Positions 7,305 through 14,856 of a DNA stretch of 15,246 bases are shown here, one piece after another. The notes under the pieces were generated by a model. The model saw nothing but the letters and a program-made list of their open reading frames with translations, searched no databases and was not told the origin of the DNA. The stretch comes from Mariprofundus sp. GTDB lineage: Bacteria > Pseudomonadota > Zetaproteobacteria > Mariprofundales > Mariprofundaceae. Numbering within the stretch: position 1 is the first letter of the stretch; every line of letters begins with the position of its first letter. The DNA lies in contig JAUZQI010000128.1 in assembly GCA_030951095.1 (NCBI GenBank), positions 1 through 15,246 on the forward strand. The letters are read 5' to 3'. The position numbers and the translations under genes are program-made.

Positions 7305-8711
7305 ATGTTGCCGAGACTACAGCTTTGTTGGTTTGTGTTTATTGGCGTGGCTCTGGCATCTTGCACCACGCCCGCAGCGCTGAAACAGCCGGATCTCAAA
7401 CGCCTTTATGAAATAAGCAGCTCTGATCGATTTCAGGCTCCGGTTATTGTTATTCATGGTGTTTTAGGTGCAAAGATTCGCAGTTTTCCAGATAGGCAAG
7501 AGGTGTGGCCAGGCAGCATCGGTCAATTACTCTTTGGAGACTATGATGGCCTCCGTTTAAATATTGAATCGGATATACTTGAGCCTGATTTTTCCAATAG
7601 CGAAGCTTATGCATTGTTCGATGAAGTTGGCGGCAATGACTATTATGGCCGAATTGTTCGCACGCTCAGTGAAGCTGGAGGTTACAAACTATCCAGTCCG
7701 GGACTGGCGAATCCACAACACGACGCGCGTGTTTATGTGTTTGTTTATGACTGGCGACAGGATTTAACAAAGAGTGCGGCACAACTCGAGCAGTTTATCG
7801 ATAAGGTGAGACTCGACTATGGCATGCCGCAGATGAAAGTCGATATTGTTGCCCATAGTATGGGTTCGCTCATTACCCGTTATTTTTTGCGATATGGCAG
7901 CGCTGATGTATTGGCTGATACACAGTTCCAGCCTGATTCCTCGGGCACGTCCAGGGTTCGTAAAGTTGTGCTGGTGGGTGCTCCTAATCTTGGTTCAGTC
8001 AGTGGGCTGCAGCAATTTCTCATGGGTTTTAAAGTGGGCAGCGGGCATATATCCCCCGAAGTTCTTGCTACGATGCCTAGCTCCTATCAATTACTTCCTC
8101 ATCCTGATCGCGATTGGATGGTGACACCGGATGGAAGCAAGGACAGACGCAATCTATACGAAATGGAAACATGGCGCAGTTTCCAATGGTCGATCTTTGA
8201 TCCGATGGTGATAGAAGATATTCGCTCACGATTCAAGAGTGAAAATGAAGCAGATCAACACATTTCCCTTCTCGAACGGTATTTCGAGAAACACCTGAAA
8301 CGAGGGCAACAGTTTCATCGTGCCATTAGTATTCCTATGCAAAGAAGCCCGGTACGTTACATAGTCTTTGGCGGCGACTGCGAACTGACGCCTGCGCGCT
8401 GCCTGATTGAGACGGTTGATGGCAAGGTTGTTATCCGCCTGCATCCCGAAAACATTGTGAATAAAACCAAAGGGATTGATTACGAAAAACTGATGCTGGA
8501 GCCGGGTGATGGAAGAGTCACCAAACCATCGTTATTGGCACGCAATGCACTTGATCCATCCGTGCCGGGGCGTGGTGCAGAGGTCTTCCCGCTCGCTTAC
8601 TCACTGTTTCTCTGTGAAGAACACAGTCAGTTAACCGGCAATATCAATTTTCAGGATAATCTACTCAATGTATTGCTACTGCAGGAGACTACGGAAGATC
8701 GTATGCAGTGA
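7305..8711 (+). CDS. LCAT-family lipase/acyltransferase-like lipoprotein
   Basis: A 468-aa alpha/beta-hydrolase related to lecithin:cholesterol acyltransferase/PDAT-type lipases, presumably acting on envelope or external lipids. The N-terminus has a lipobox, ALASC with Cys20, so it is probably a lipoprotein. The oxyanion-hole loop is IHGVLGAKI (50-58). The nucleophile elbow is AHSMG with Ser185, preceded by the FVYDWR block common in LCAT proteins. The remaining triad candidates are Asp402 in GDGRVTKPSL and His440 in CEEHSQL, in the order and spacing seen in LCAT relatives. A strong SD (AAGGGAGGGAG) precedes the ATG. It stands alone between a leftward gene and a convergent mgtC-like gene, with only one base between the two stop codons. 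Substrate and membrane side are not determined. Confidence 0.85.
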   Translation: MLPRLQLCWFVFIGVALASCTTPAALKQPDLKRLYEISSSDRFQAPVIVIHGVLGAKIRSFPDRQEVWPGSIGQLLFGDYDGLRLNIESDILEPDFSNSEAYALFDEVGGNDYYGRIVRTLSEAGGYKLSSPGLANPQHDARVYVFVYDWRQDLTKSAAQLEQFIDKVRLDYGMPQMKVDIVAHSMGSLITRYFLRYGSADVLADTQFQPDSSGTSRVRKVVLVGAPNLGSVSGLQQFLMGFKVGSGHISPEVLATMPSSYQLLPHPDRDWMVTPDGSKDRRNLYEMETWRSFQWSIFDPMVIEDIRSRFKSENEADQHISLLERYFEKHLKRGQQFHRAISIPMQRSPVRYIVFGGDCELTPARCLIETVDGKVVIRLHPENIVNKTKGIDYEKLMLEPGDGRVTKPSLLARNALDPSVPGRGAEVFPLAYSLFLCEEHSQLTGNINFQDNLLNVLLLQETTEDRMQ

Positions 8712-8712
8712 G

Positions 8713-9165
8713 TTATTCCTTGTCAGCGTATGCACCGCGACGCAGCCAGGCGAAATTCTTTTCCAGTGATGAACAGGCACCTAAAATTAGCACGGTTAGC
8801 AGTGATAACAGCAGTGGGGTATAGGTATAACCAAGGCCAGCCATAGAGCCGATGGCCGCAAGTACCCAGATCACCGAGGCTGTTGTGACGCCATTGACTA
8901 CGCCGTCACGATTAAACATGACACCTGCACCAAGGAAGCCGATACCAGTGACAACCTGTCCCAGTACCCGGCTGGCATCTACCGTTGCTGCATCAATATG
9001 ACTACCCATGTAAACGAACAACATTGTTCCGAGCGAGATCAGAACCCCGGTACGTACACCGGCAGCTTTGCCTCTGAATTGTCGTTCAAAACCGATCAGC
9101 GTGCCGCAGGACATGGCGACGCCAACGGCTGTCCATAGTTCGGGATTCAATATCTCTTTTTCCAT
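8713..9165 (-). CDS. MgtC/SapB family inner-membrane protein
   Basis: A 150-aa polytopic membrane protein of the MgtC/SapB family. The core motifs are present: GTLIGFERQFRGKAAGVRTG (21-40), a DASRVLGQVVTGIGFLGAG block (63-81) and VNGVTTASVIW (90-100), with four to five hydrophobic helices. It is the short form: the chain stops about 20 residues after the last helix and lacks the C-terminal ACT-like domain of Salmonella MgtC. Family members are linked to low-magnesium survival and, in Salmonella MgtC, to inhibition of ATP synthase and altered phosphate physiology; whether that applies here is unknown. The ATG at 9165 has only a weak SD. Its stop is one base from the stop of the convergent lipase gene, leaving no room for a terminator. 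Confidence 0.9.
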   Translation of the reverse strand: MEKEILNPELWTAVGVAMSCGTLIGFERQFRGKAAGVRTGVLISLGTMLFVYMGSHIDAATVDASRVLGQVVTGIGFLGAGVMFNRDGVVNGVTTASVIWVLAAIGSMAGLGYTYTPLLLSLLTVLILGACSSLEKNFAWLRRGAYADKE

Positions 9166-9324
9166 GCCGCCTGAGTCGGTTTTATTGATGAAATATTACA
9201 GCTGGTGATTTGTGCAAATGCCTGCTGATCCAAGTGTAATGGCCGTCTGCTCTCACCGACGAATCATGCAAGACAGCGATCTGTCGATACATCTCATCAG
9301 CTAAGCTGTTGGGCTCTAATAATC

Positions 9325-9332
9325 AGGAGGTG
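9325..9332 (+). promoter_or_regulatory. Near-perfect Shine-Dalgarno AGGAGGTG
   Basis: AGGAGGTG sits upstream of two consecutive ATG codons (9334 and 9337). From the AGGAGG core, spacing is 3 nt to the first and 6 nt to the second, favouring the second. The site predicts high translation of the small secreted protein that follows. Confidence 0.7.
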
Positions 9333-9336
9333 TATG

Positions 9337-9690
9337 ATGAAACTACACAAAGTTACTGGAATCACTGTTTTAGCTATGGGTCTGTTCGTGGCCGCTCCGG
9401 CGATGGCTAGCGATTACGCTACAGATAGCGGAGCCAAGTTCACGCGAGGATTGGCCAATGTCGTTACAGGGTGGGGTGAGATCCCCAAAAATATTGTTAA
9501 TGAAAGTCGCGACAACAATGTCCTGGTCGGACTGACCTATGGCACGTTTAAAGGGGCAGCGCATGGCGTAGGCAGAACTGCAGTGGGCGCTTTCGATCTC
9601 GTTACCTTCTTTGCCCCTACGGAAGAAGTCGTTCACTCCACCTATGTGTGGGAGCAGAAACGTGATGAAACGACCTATGGTATCCATTGA
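9337..9690 (+). CDS. Small secreted protein, TIGR04073 (exosortase system-associated) family
   Basis: A 117-aa exported protein from the preferred ATG at 9337 (118 aa from 9334). The signal peptide ends at APAMA (about residue 24). The mature part holds KFTRGLANVVTGWGEIPKNI, then a glycine-rich KGAAHGVGRTAVGAFDLVTF segment. Both strongly resemble TIGR04073, the family NCBI labels exosortase system-associated. The family's biochemical function is not known. Neither exosortase nor any PEP-CTERM protein is in the window, so the association is by family name only. It appears monocistronic, with a near-perfect SD and a strong intrinsic terminator 40 bases after the stop, features of a well-expressed single gene. 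The divergent 168-bp region upstream is shared with mgtC. Confidence 0.82.
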   Translation: MKLHKVTGITVLAMGLFVAAPAMASDYATDSGAKFTRGLANVVTGWGEIPKNIVNESRDNNVLVGLTYGTFKGAAHGVGRTAVGAFDLVTFFAPTEEVVHSTYVWEQKRDETTYGIH

Positions 9691-9730
9691 GGTATCTCTA
9701 AGGATACACTGAAAAACTCAGCGCCCTAAC

Positions 9731-9780
9731 TTACAGGCATTGCGAGTCATGATTGACCCGCAATGCCTGTAAAGTTTTTA
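9731..9780 (+). terminator. Strong rho-independent terminator
   Basis: A perfect 14-bp stem (TTACAGGCATTGCG at 9731-9744 with its complement at 9759-9772) continues, after one A/C mismatch, into a 4-bp stem GTCA/TGAC with loop TGAT (9750-9753). It is followed by AGTTTTTA. It should end transcription of the TIGR04073-type gene and insulate the oxidoreductase operon downstream. The stem is near-symmetric, but the opposite side lacks a clear T-run, so the rightward sense is favoured. Confidence 0.88.
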
Positions 9781-9900
9781 CCCTGCTGCTGTAATATCTA
9801 TTTAGATTCTCCGACTAGTGGACGCAAAGCAAAACTGTGTTGCAGGCCCCTGATTTTAAGAGAGAGTGAAGCTGGCATTCCAATCACAGTATTAAGAAAT

Positions 9901-9904
9901 GGAG
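9901..9904 (+). promoter_or_regulatory. Shine-Dalgarno GGAG selecting the fusion-protein start
   Basis: GGAG lies 5 nt before the ATG at 9910. It indicates that the open frame from an ATG at 9763 is not used: the extra 49 residues are cysteine-rich low-complexity sequence and begin inside the terminator stem. Confidence 0.75.
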
Positions 9905-9909
9905 AAACG

Positions 9910-12063
9910 ATGATTAAAAAAGTTCTACTTATTCTGATTGTGCTGGGAAGTATGGTCGGTTTTTTTGTATTCGACCTGGATCAGTATCTGACCCTTGAAT
10001 CACTCAAACAGAGTCAGGGTGACTTTGCCGCCCTCAATGCAGAATCACCATGGCTGGTCGCCGCGTCATTCTTCATGGTTTATATCATCGTAATCGCATT
10101 ATCATTGCCGGGTGCAGCAATCATGACCCTGGCAGCAGGTGCACTGTTTGGATTGGTGATAGGTACACTGCTGGTATCTTTTGCATCCAGCATCGGTGCA
10201 ACGCTGGCTTTCCTTGTCTCCCGTTTTTTGTTGCACGATACGGTTCAGCGCCGCTTCGGTGACAAGCTGAAAGCGATCAATGACGGCATTGCCAAAGATG
10301 GCGCTTTTTACCTCTTTACCCTGCGCCTTGTGCCGGTGTTTCCGTTCTTTCTTATTAACCTACTGATGGGGCTCACGCCTTTACGTGCAGCCACCTTTTA
10401 TTGGGTCAGTCAGGTCGGCATGCTTGCCGGCACGCTGGTGTATGTGAATGCAGGCACGCAACTGGCCAATATCGACAGCCTTGCCGGTATTCTCTCGCCT
10501 GGTCTGCTGCTCTCCTTTGCTCTGTTGGGCATCTTTCCAATCCTTGCCAAAAAGATTGCGCAGTATTTTCAGAAACGCCGCGTTTATGCACGCTGGAGCA
10601 AGCCAACATCCTATGACCGAAACCTGATTGTTATTGGTGGCGGAGCAGCTGGACTGGTGAGCTCTTATATCGCCGCAGCAGTGAAAGCCAAAGTGACATT
10701 GGTGGAAGCACATAAAATGGGTGGTGATTGTCTTAACTATGGTTGTGTGCCGAGTAAAGCCATTATCAAGAGTGCCAAGTTAGCCCATCAATTGAGACAT
10801 GCTGATCGTTACGGTCTTGAGAAGGGGACTCCCCGTTTCAGTTTTAAGGCGGTGATGGATCGTGTGCATGATGTGATTCGTGCGGTTGAGCCGCATGACA
10901 GTGTGGAGCGATATACAAAACTGGGTGTCGAAGTGTTGCAGGGGTATGCCAAAGTGGTTGATCCCTGGACTGTAGAAATCACGCTGAATGATGGAAGCAT
11001 TCAGCGACTGACAACACGCAATATCATTATCGCCTCAGGTGCGAGGCCTTTTGTTCCACCGCTTCCGGGTATTGAAGAGGTTGGTTACCTGACCAGTGAT
11101 ACCCTGTGGGAAGAGTTTGCCAAACTTGATGAGCCACCTAAACGACTTGTTGTGCTTGGTGGTGGCCCAATTGGCTGCGAACTAGCGCAAAGTTTTGCCC
11201 GCCTAGGTTCACAGACTACCCAGGTCGAGATGGCACCGCGCATTATGATTCGAGAGGATGAAGAAGTTTCAGCGCTTGCACAGTCAGCCTTGGAAGAGGA
11301 TGGCATCACAGTGTTAACCGGTCATAAAGCATTGCGCTGTGAATTGGATGGTAACCGAAAAATCCTGGTTGTGGAGTCTGAAGGTGAAGAGAAAGACATT
11401 GAGTTTGACGCACTGCTCTGTGCTGTCGGACGTGTAGCCAGACTGACCGGTTACGGGCTGGAAGAACTGGGTGTTCCGACCGAGCGTACTGTTGTGACCA
11501 ATGAGTATCTTGAAACACTGTATCCCAACATCTTTGCCGCAGGTGATGTGGCAGGTCCTTACCAGTTCACGCATACGGCGGCACATATGGCCTGGTATGC
11601 CTCCGTAAATGCCCTGTTTGGTAGCTTCAAACGTTTTAAAGTCGATTATTCAGTAGTGCCATGGGCTACCTTTATCGATCCTGAAGTTGCACGCGTTGGC
11701 CTGAATGAACAGGAAGCCAAAGAGAAGGGCGTGGCATACGAGGTTACCCGTTACGATCTGGATGATCTGGATAGGGCCATTGCCGATAGTGAAACGAAGG
11801 GTTTCGTCAAAGTGCTGACTGTACCGGGTAAAGATAAAATTCTCGGTGTTACGATTGTAGGCGCACATGCAGCAGAGATGTTGTCCGAGTATGTGCTGGC
11901 GATGAAACATGGACTTGGGCTGAATAAAATCCTTGGCACCATTCATACCTATCCGACAGTTTCCGAAGCCAATAAATATGCGGCGGGTGAGTGGAAACGA
12001 GCCCATGCGCCTGATAAGTTGCTAGCCTTGAGTGAGCGGTACCATACCTGGAAACGGGGTTAA
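9910..12063 (+). CDS. TVP38/TMEM64 membrane domain fused to FAD-dependent pyridine nucleotide-disulfide oxidoreductase
   Basis: A 717-aa bifunctional protein. Residues about 1-220 are a TVP38/TMEM64 (SNARE-associated, DedA-like) membrane domain: an N-terminal anchor, LPGAAIMTLAAGALFG (66-81), and a LRLVPVFPFFLINLLMG block (138-154) with conserved Arg and Pro. From about 237 a soluble oxidoreductase follows, with FAD-binding GGGAAG (243-248), the redox disulfide CLNYGC (Cys274, Cys279), NAD(P)-binding GGGPIG (417-422), AAGDVAG (543-549) and a dimerisation domain. At the position of the catalytic HP of glutathione reductase/LpdA the sequence reads HTYPT (679-683), with Tyr681 replacing His, and Glu686 follows. 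Mercuric-reductase-like relatives with this architecture are known; the N-terminal HMA domain and C-terminal CC of MerA are absent. The domain should sit on the cytoplasmic face of the inner membrane; the substrate is unknown. Only 2 nt separate it from the DUF547 gene. Confidence 0.93.
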   Translation: MIKKVLLILIVLGSMVGFFVFDLDQYLTLESLKQSQGDFAALNAESPWLVAASFFMVYIIVIALSLPGAAIMTLAAGALFGLVIGTLLVSFASSIGATLAFLVSRFLLHDTVQRRFGDKLKAINDGIAKDGAFYLFTLRLVPVFPFFLINLLMGLTPLRAATFYWVSQVGMLAGTLVYVNAGTQLANIDSLAGILSPGLLLSFALLGIFPILAKKIAQYFQKRRVYARWSKPTSYDRNLIVIGGGAAGLVSSYIAAAVKAKVTLVEAHKMGGDCLNYGCVPSKAIIKSAKLAHQLRHADRYGLEKGTPRFSFKAVMDRVHDVIRAVEPHDSVERYTKLGVEVLQGYAKVVDPWTVEITLNDGSIQRLTTRNIIIASGARPFVPPLPGIEEVGYLTSDTLWEEFAKLDEPPKRLVVLGGGPIGCELAQSFARLGSQTTQVEMAPRIMIREDEEVSALAQSALEEDGITVLTGHKALRCELDGNRKILVVESEGEEKDIEFDALLCAVGRVARLTGYGLEELGVPTERTVVTNEYLETLYPNIFAAGDVAGPYQFTHTAAHMAWYASVNALFGSFKRFKVDYSVVPWATFIDPEVARVGLNEQEAKEKGVAYEVTRYDLDDLDRAIADSETKGFVKVLTVPGKDKILGVTIVGAHAAEMLSEYVLAMKHGLGLNKILGTIHTYPTVSEANKYAAGEWKRAHAPDKLLALSERYHTWKRG

Positions 12064-12065
12064 AC

Positions 12066-12857
12066 ATGAAAAAGTTGCTGTTCCTATGCCTGCTGCTTGC
12101 AGGCTCAATCAACGTTCAGGCGGCTGCATTTAATCACAGCGGCTGGGATGCTTTACTCAAGAAACATGTCATCACAGTTGGCCAGGGAGAGGTAACGCAG
12201 GTTGATTATGCCGGTATGACAGCTGATCGGGCTGAGCTTAAGATCTATCTCACGTCATTGTCAGCTATCAGTATGGATAGTTTTGAATCCTGGTCTAAAA
12301 CTGAGCAACTGGCCTTTTTAATCAATGCGTACAATGCATGGACGGTGGAGCTGGTATTAACTGCTTATCCGGACATTGAATCGATCAAGGAACTCGGTTC
12401 ATTGTTTCAATCGCCATGGAAAAAGGAATTTATTCCACTGCTGGGAGAGACGCGTTCACTTGATGATATTGAACATGGTTTTATTCGAGCAGAAGGGCGT
12501 TATCAGAACCCGTATATCCATTTTGCCGTGAATTGCGCCAGCGTTGGTTGTCCACCGCTTTTGGCTGAAGCATACGATGCAAAGCAACTCGACAGGCAGC
12601 TAAAAAAAGCGACAGGTAACTTTCTGCGTGATAGAAGCCGCAATCGGTTGGAAGGTCAGACACTGAAAGTTTCTAGTATCTTCAAATGGTATCGTCAGGA
12701 TTTTGAACGTGGATGGGAAGGTTTTCACTCGCTTGCTGATTTCTTTTCGGAGAACAGTGAATCCCTCGATCTTTCAGCTGCCGATGTGAAACGTATGCTG
12801 GCAGGAGAAATCGAAGTGGAATACCTCGATTATGACTGGAAGCTCAATAGAGGGTAG
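12066..12857 (+). CDS. DUF547 domain-containing secreted protein
   Basis: A 263-aa exported protein with a signal peptide (MKKLLFLCLLLAGSINVQA, cleavage near residue 19-20) followed by one DUF547 domain. Diagnostic blocks are FLINAYNAW (84-92), a DDIEHGFIR stretch (133-141) and HFAVNCASVGCPPL (152-165), which contains the invariant Cys157, Cys162 and His152. The family has no established activity; the conserved Cys and His could be catalytic, redox-active or metal-binding. It starts 2 nt after the stop of the TVP38-oxidoreductase fusion and ends 5 nt before the barrel gene, so it is almost certainly in the same operon. A periplasmic partner for the membrane-tethered oxidoreductase is a reasonable hypothesis, not a demonstrated role. 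Confidence 0.9.
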   Translation: MKKLLFLCLLLAGSINVQAAAFNHSGWDALLKKHVITVGQGEVTQVDYAGMTADRAELKIYLTSLSAISMDSFESWSKTEQLAFLINAYNAWTVELVLTAYPDIESIKELGSLFQSPWKKEFIPLLGETRSLDDIEHGFIRAEGRYQNPYIHFAVNCASVGCPPLLAEAYDAKQLDRQLKKATGNFLRDRSRNRLEGQTLKVSSIFKWYRQDFERGWEGFHSLADFFSENSESLDLSAADVKRMLAGEIEVEYLDYDWKLNRG

Positions 12858-12862
12858 TTTTA

Positions 12863-13957
12863 ATGGCGATGTTCTATATAGGGATTAAACTGATGCGATC
12901 GGTTTTACGTGCCTTTACACAGCTTCTAATATTAAGTGCTGTCTCAATATTAGCCACTGCCAGCTTGGCTCAAGCTGAAGAGGCCATGCATGAAGACCAT
13001 ATGAATCATGGGACGCATAAGCAGCATCAGCCGAGCAATATCCAGCCCGGCCACATTCACCATGTACATGAAGCAGGCAGCTGGATGTTTGAATATCGCT
13101 TTATGCGTATGGAAATGGATGAACTGCTTGCCGGCAGCAATAATGTTTCAGCATCAAGTGTCGCCAGAATGGGCAGCCCTTATAAAAATGCCGCTGGCAG
13201 CAACTACATGATGGCTCCGACGAGCATGACCATGGATATGCATATGCTGATGGGCATGTATTCTCAGGCAAACAATCTCAGTTGGATGGTCATGCTCAAT
13301 TACCTTGATAATGAGATGAATATGCTTGCCATGAATGGTAGCCGACCGGTTATGAACGCGTCGGGAATAGGCGATGTGCAAATCGGCGCTATGTACAAGG
13401 TGTATGATAATGGCCCATCTCAACTGCTTGCCAACATAGGTGTTTCACTTCCTACGGGCAGCATTAATAAAACAAATAATCAGGGGATATTGCCTTATGC
13501 CATGCAGCTCGGCAGTGGAACTTTTGACCTGATACCAAGTCTCACATATCAAGGCAGTTATGATGTTTGGAGTTGGGGTTTGCAGGCTAGTTATGTTTTC
13601 AGACTGAACGAAAACAGCCAGAACTACGCTTTGGGCAACCGCGCTGATGGCCAGCTATGGGTCAAAGCGACACCTTTGAAAAACACCTCCATAACAGGAC
13701 GTGCCTCACTGTCTCACTGGGGAAACATATCCGGTAGTGCCAGTGCTATCACCATGATGCAGCGGAATATGTCACCTACTTTTGATACAAGAAACAGCGG
13801 AGGTGATCGTTTGGATTTATCGATTGGCCTCAGCCAGCTGTTTGATAGCGGTCATATGCTGGGCTTTGAATATGGAATACCTGTTCAGCAAAACCTGGAT
13901 GGTTTGCAGATGAAAGTGAAACAGGTGTATAGCGTTTCCTGGCAATACATGTTTTGA
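12863..13957 (+). CDS. Met/His-rich outer-membrane beta-barrel (MetA phenol-degradation-type transporter family)
   Basis: A 364-aa probable outer-membrane protein. A signal peptide (from Met11, ending SLAQA near residue 38) is followed by a short His/Met-rich stretch, MHEDHMNHGTHKQHQ (42-56) then HIHHVH (64-69). A repetitive amphipathic body of alternating polar/aromatic strands follows, ending in WQYMF; the terminal Phe is typical of BamA-recognised barrels. Blocks MFEYRFMRMEMD (75-86) and MAPTSMTMDMHMLMGMY (117-133) are strikingly methionine-rich. The family resembles the Phenol_MetA_deg-type transporters, some of which sit beside copper-handling genes. The Met/His content suggests soft-metal (copper or silver) contact, but this is inference. 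GAGGGT at 12850-12855 supports ATG 12863; ATG 12893 gives a more usual signal peptide and also has AGGG upstream. It is the last gene of the operon. Confidence 0.82.
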   Translation: MAMFYIGIKLMRSVLRAFTQLLILSAVSILATASLAQAEEAMHEDHMNHGTHKQHQPSNIQPGHIHHVHEAGSWMFEYRFMRMEMDELLAGSNNVSASSVARMGSPYKNAAGSNYMMAPTSMTMDMHMLMGMYSQANNLSWMVMLNYLDNEMNMLAMNGSRPVMNASGIGDVQIGAMYKVYDNGPSQLLANIGVSLPTGSINKTNNQGILPYAMQLGSGTFDLIPSLTYQGSYDVWSWGLQASYVFRLNENSQNYALGNRADGQLWVKATPLKNTSITGRASLSHWGNISGSASAITMMQRNMSPTFDTRNSGGDRLDLSIGLSQLFDSGHMLGFEYGIPVQQNLDGLQMKVKQVYSVSWQYMF

Positions 13958-13984
13958 GTTTTCACAATCCGGAAGCAGGGCATA

Positions 13985-14692
13985 TTACTTTTCCAGCTCT
14001 GTGTTCGGGTGAAACGTTGCCCATGCAAACCAGTAGAGGCGAGTAACAGGTAATTGTTTTCCTGATCCTTTGTCAGACATACGGATACCCGTTCCTTCAA
14101 CTTCAATATTCAGCTGACGTCCATGCCACAGGATCTCATGACTGCCTCTTTTTTTCAGGTATTCGAGACTCCACGCTTTATGGTGGTTAGCGATACTTAA
14201 ACCGATCACCCAGCTTTTGGACGGTAATCGTGCATCATGATGATTGATGGGGAAATAAGTGTCGGCTCTTGATTCATAACCGGAGTAGGGGTTGCGATCA
14301 TAGTCACGGACATAACCAGTATCCCGTGACAGAACAGTGGTGGCAGGATGATGTTCAAGCCAGGTTTTCCATGATGTATGTTCAACAGCGATCTGAGAGA
14401 GGTGTTCACCGGCTCTCGGTCCTGTTACAGCCTGCATCATCAATTGTGACCACAGACTTTCACTTTTTCGGTCGTAAAGCAGTACATCAGATTGATAGAG
14501 AAGGCCTGAAACACCGAATTTGTCCTGTGTCTGAAAAGCCATGCCGCTACCGCATAGCGGGCAATAGGTCATAACCAGCGACTGTTTTTCGATTTGATCG
14601 TTCACGATTTCATGCCAGTTAAGGATACGTATCGGATAAGCCCTGGCTTCACCTCCAATCACAACACCCAGAATCTGATCCTGATCGTTCAT
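13985..14692 (-). CDS. DUF3179 domain-containing protein, 5' end disrupted
   Basis: From the first available ATG (14692) the frame gives 235 aa of a DUF3179 protein, a family of unknown function usually exported. Family blocks are present: ARAYPIRILNWHEIVND (16-32), the cysteine motif TYCPLCGSG (42-50), YQSDVLLYDR and DYDRNPYSGY. The domain clearly begins further upstream: GGPPKDGIPAL, a hallmark DUF3179 N-terminal motif, is encoded in the same frame at about 14738-14770. ATG 14692 is therefore an internal methionine, not the original start, and it lacks a good SD. The upstream frame has no ATG, GTG or TTG before a stop at 14867. If translated at all the product would lack its signal peptide and about 30 residues of domain; more likely this is a disrupted gene. 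Convergent with the barrel gene, 27 nt between stops. Confidence 0.8.
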   Translation of the reverse strand: MNDQDQILGVVIGGEARAYPIRILNWHEIVNDQIEKQSLVMTYCPLCGSGMAFQTQDKFGVSGLLYQSDVLLYDRKSESLWSQLMMQAVTGPRAGEHLSQIAVEHTSWKTWLEHHPATTVLSRDTGYVRDYDRNPYSGYESRADTYFPINHHDARLPSKSWVIGLSIANHHKAWSLEYLKKRGSHEILWHGRQLNIEVEGTGIRMSDKGSGKQLPVTRLYWFAWATFHPNTELEK

Positions 14693-14856
14693 CCATTGCG
14701 CCGCCTGATTCGCAGTCTCTACCTTTGGTTTAGCCAGTGCAGGTATTCCATCTTTTGGCGGGCCACCTGATATTATCTGTTCGGTATCGATCAGTGACGG
14801 TGACAGTGTGAATGCGGAAAGGCCAAACCAGATAATAGGCCCTGCTAAACATTTAG
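14693..14856 (-). pseudogene. Orphaned 5' coding part of the DUF3179 gene, start codon lost
   Basis: In frame with the DUF3179 CDS, this stretch encodes a hydrophobic signal-like run (CLAGPIIWFGLSAFTLS), then LIDTEQIISGGPPKDGIPAL, then a linker to Met 14692. No ATG, GTG or TTG codon occurs in the frame. Coding resemblance ends at about 14856, exactly where the insertion-element end begins. The missing upstream Met and first few residues were presumably displaced to the far side of the element. An ATT start or a one-base frameshift from the ATG at 14868-14870 are less likely alternatives. Confidence 0.65.

Noticed and set aside
7184..7411. 75-residue plus-strand frame before the lipase
   Set aside because: It overlaps the SD-supported lipase start in another frame and has no recognisable content.
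9272..9308. Small dyads GACAG-CGAT-CTGTC (9272-9285) and CAGCT-A-AGCTG (9298-9308) between mgtC and the TIGR04073-type gene
   Set aside because: Arms are only 5 bp and expected at this frequency by chance; position alone does not justify an operator call.
9763..9909. Upstream extension of the TVP38-oxidoreductase frame
   Set aside because: It starts inside the terminator stem, is Cys-rich and unlike the family; ATG 9910 has a proper SD.
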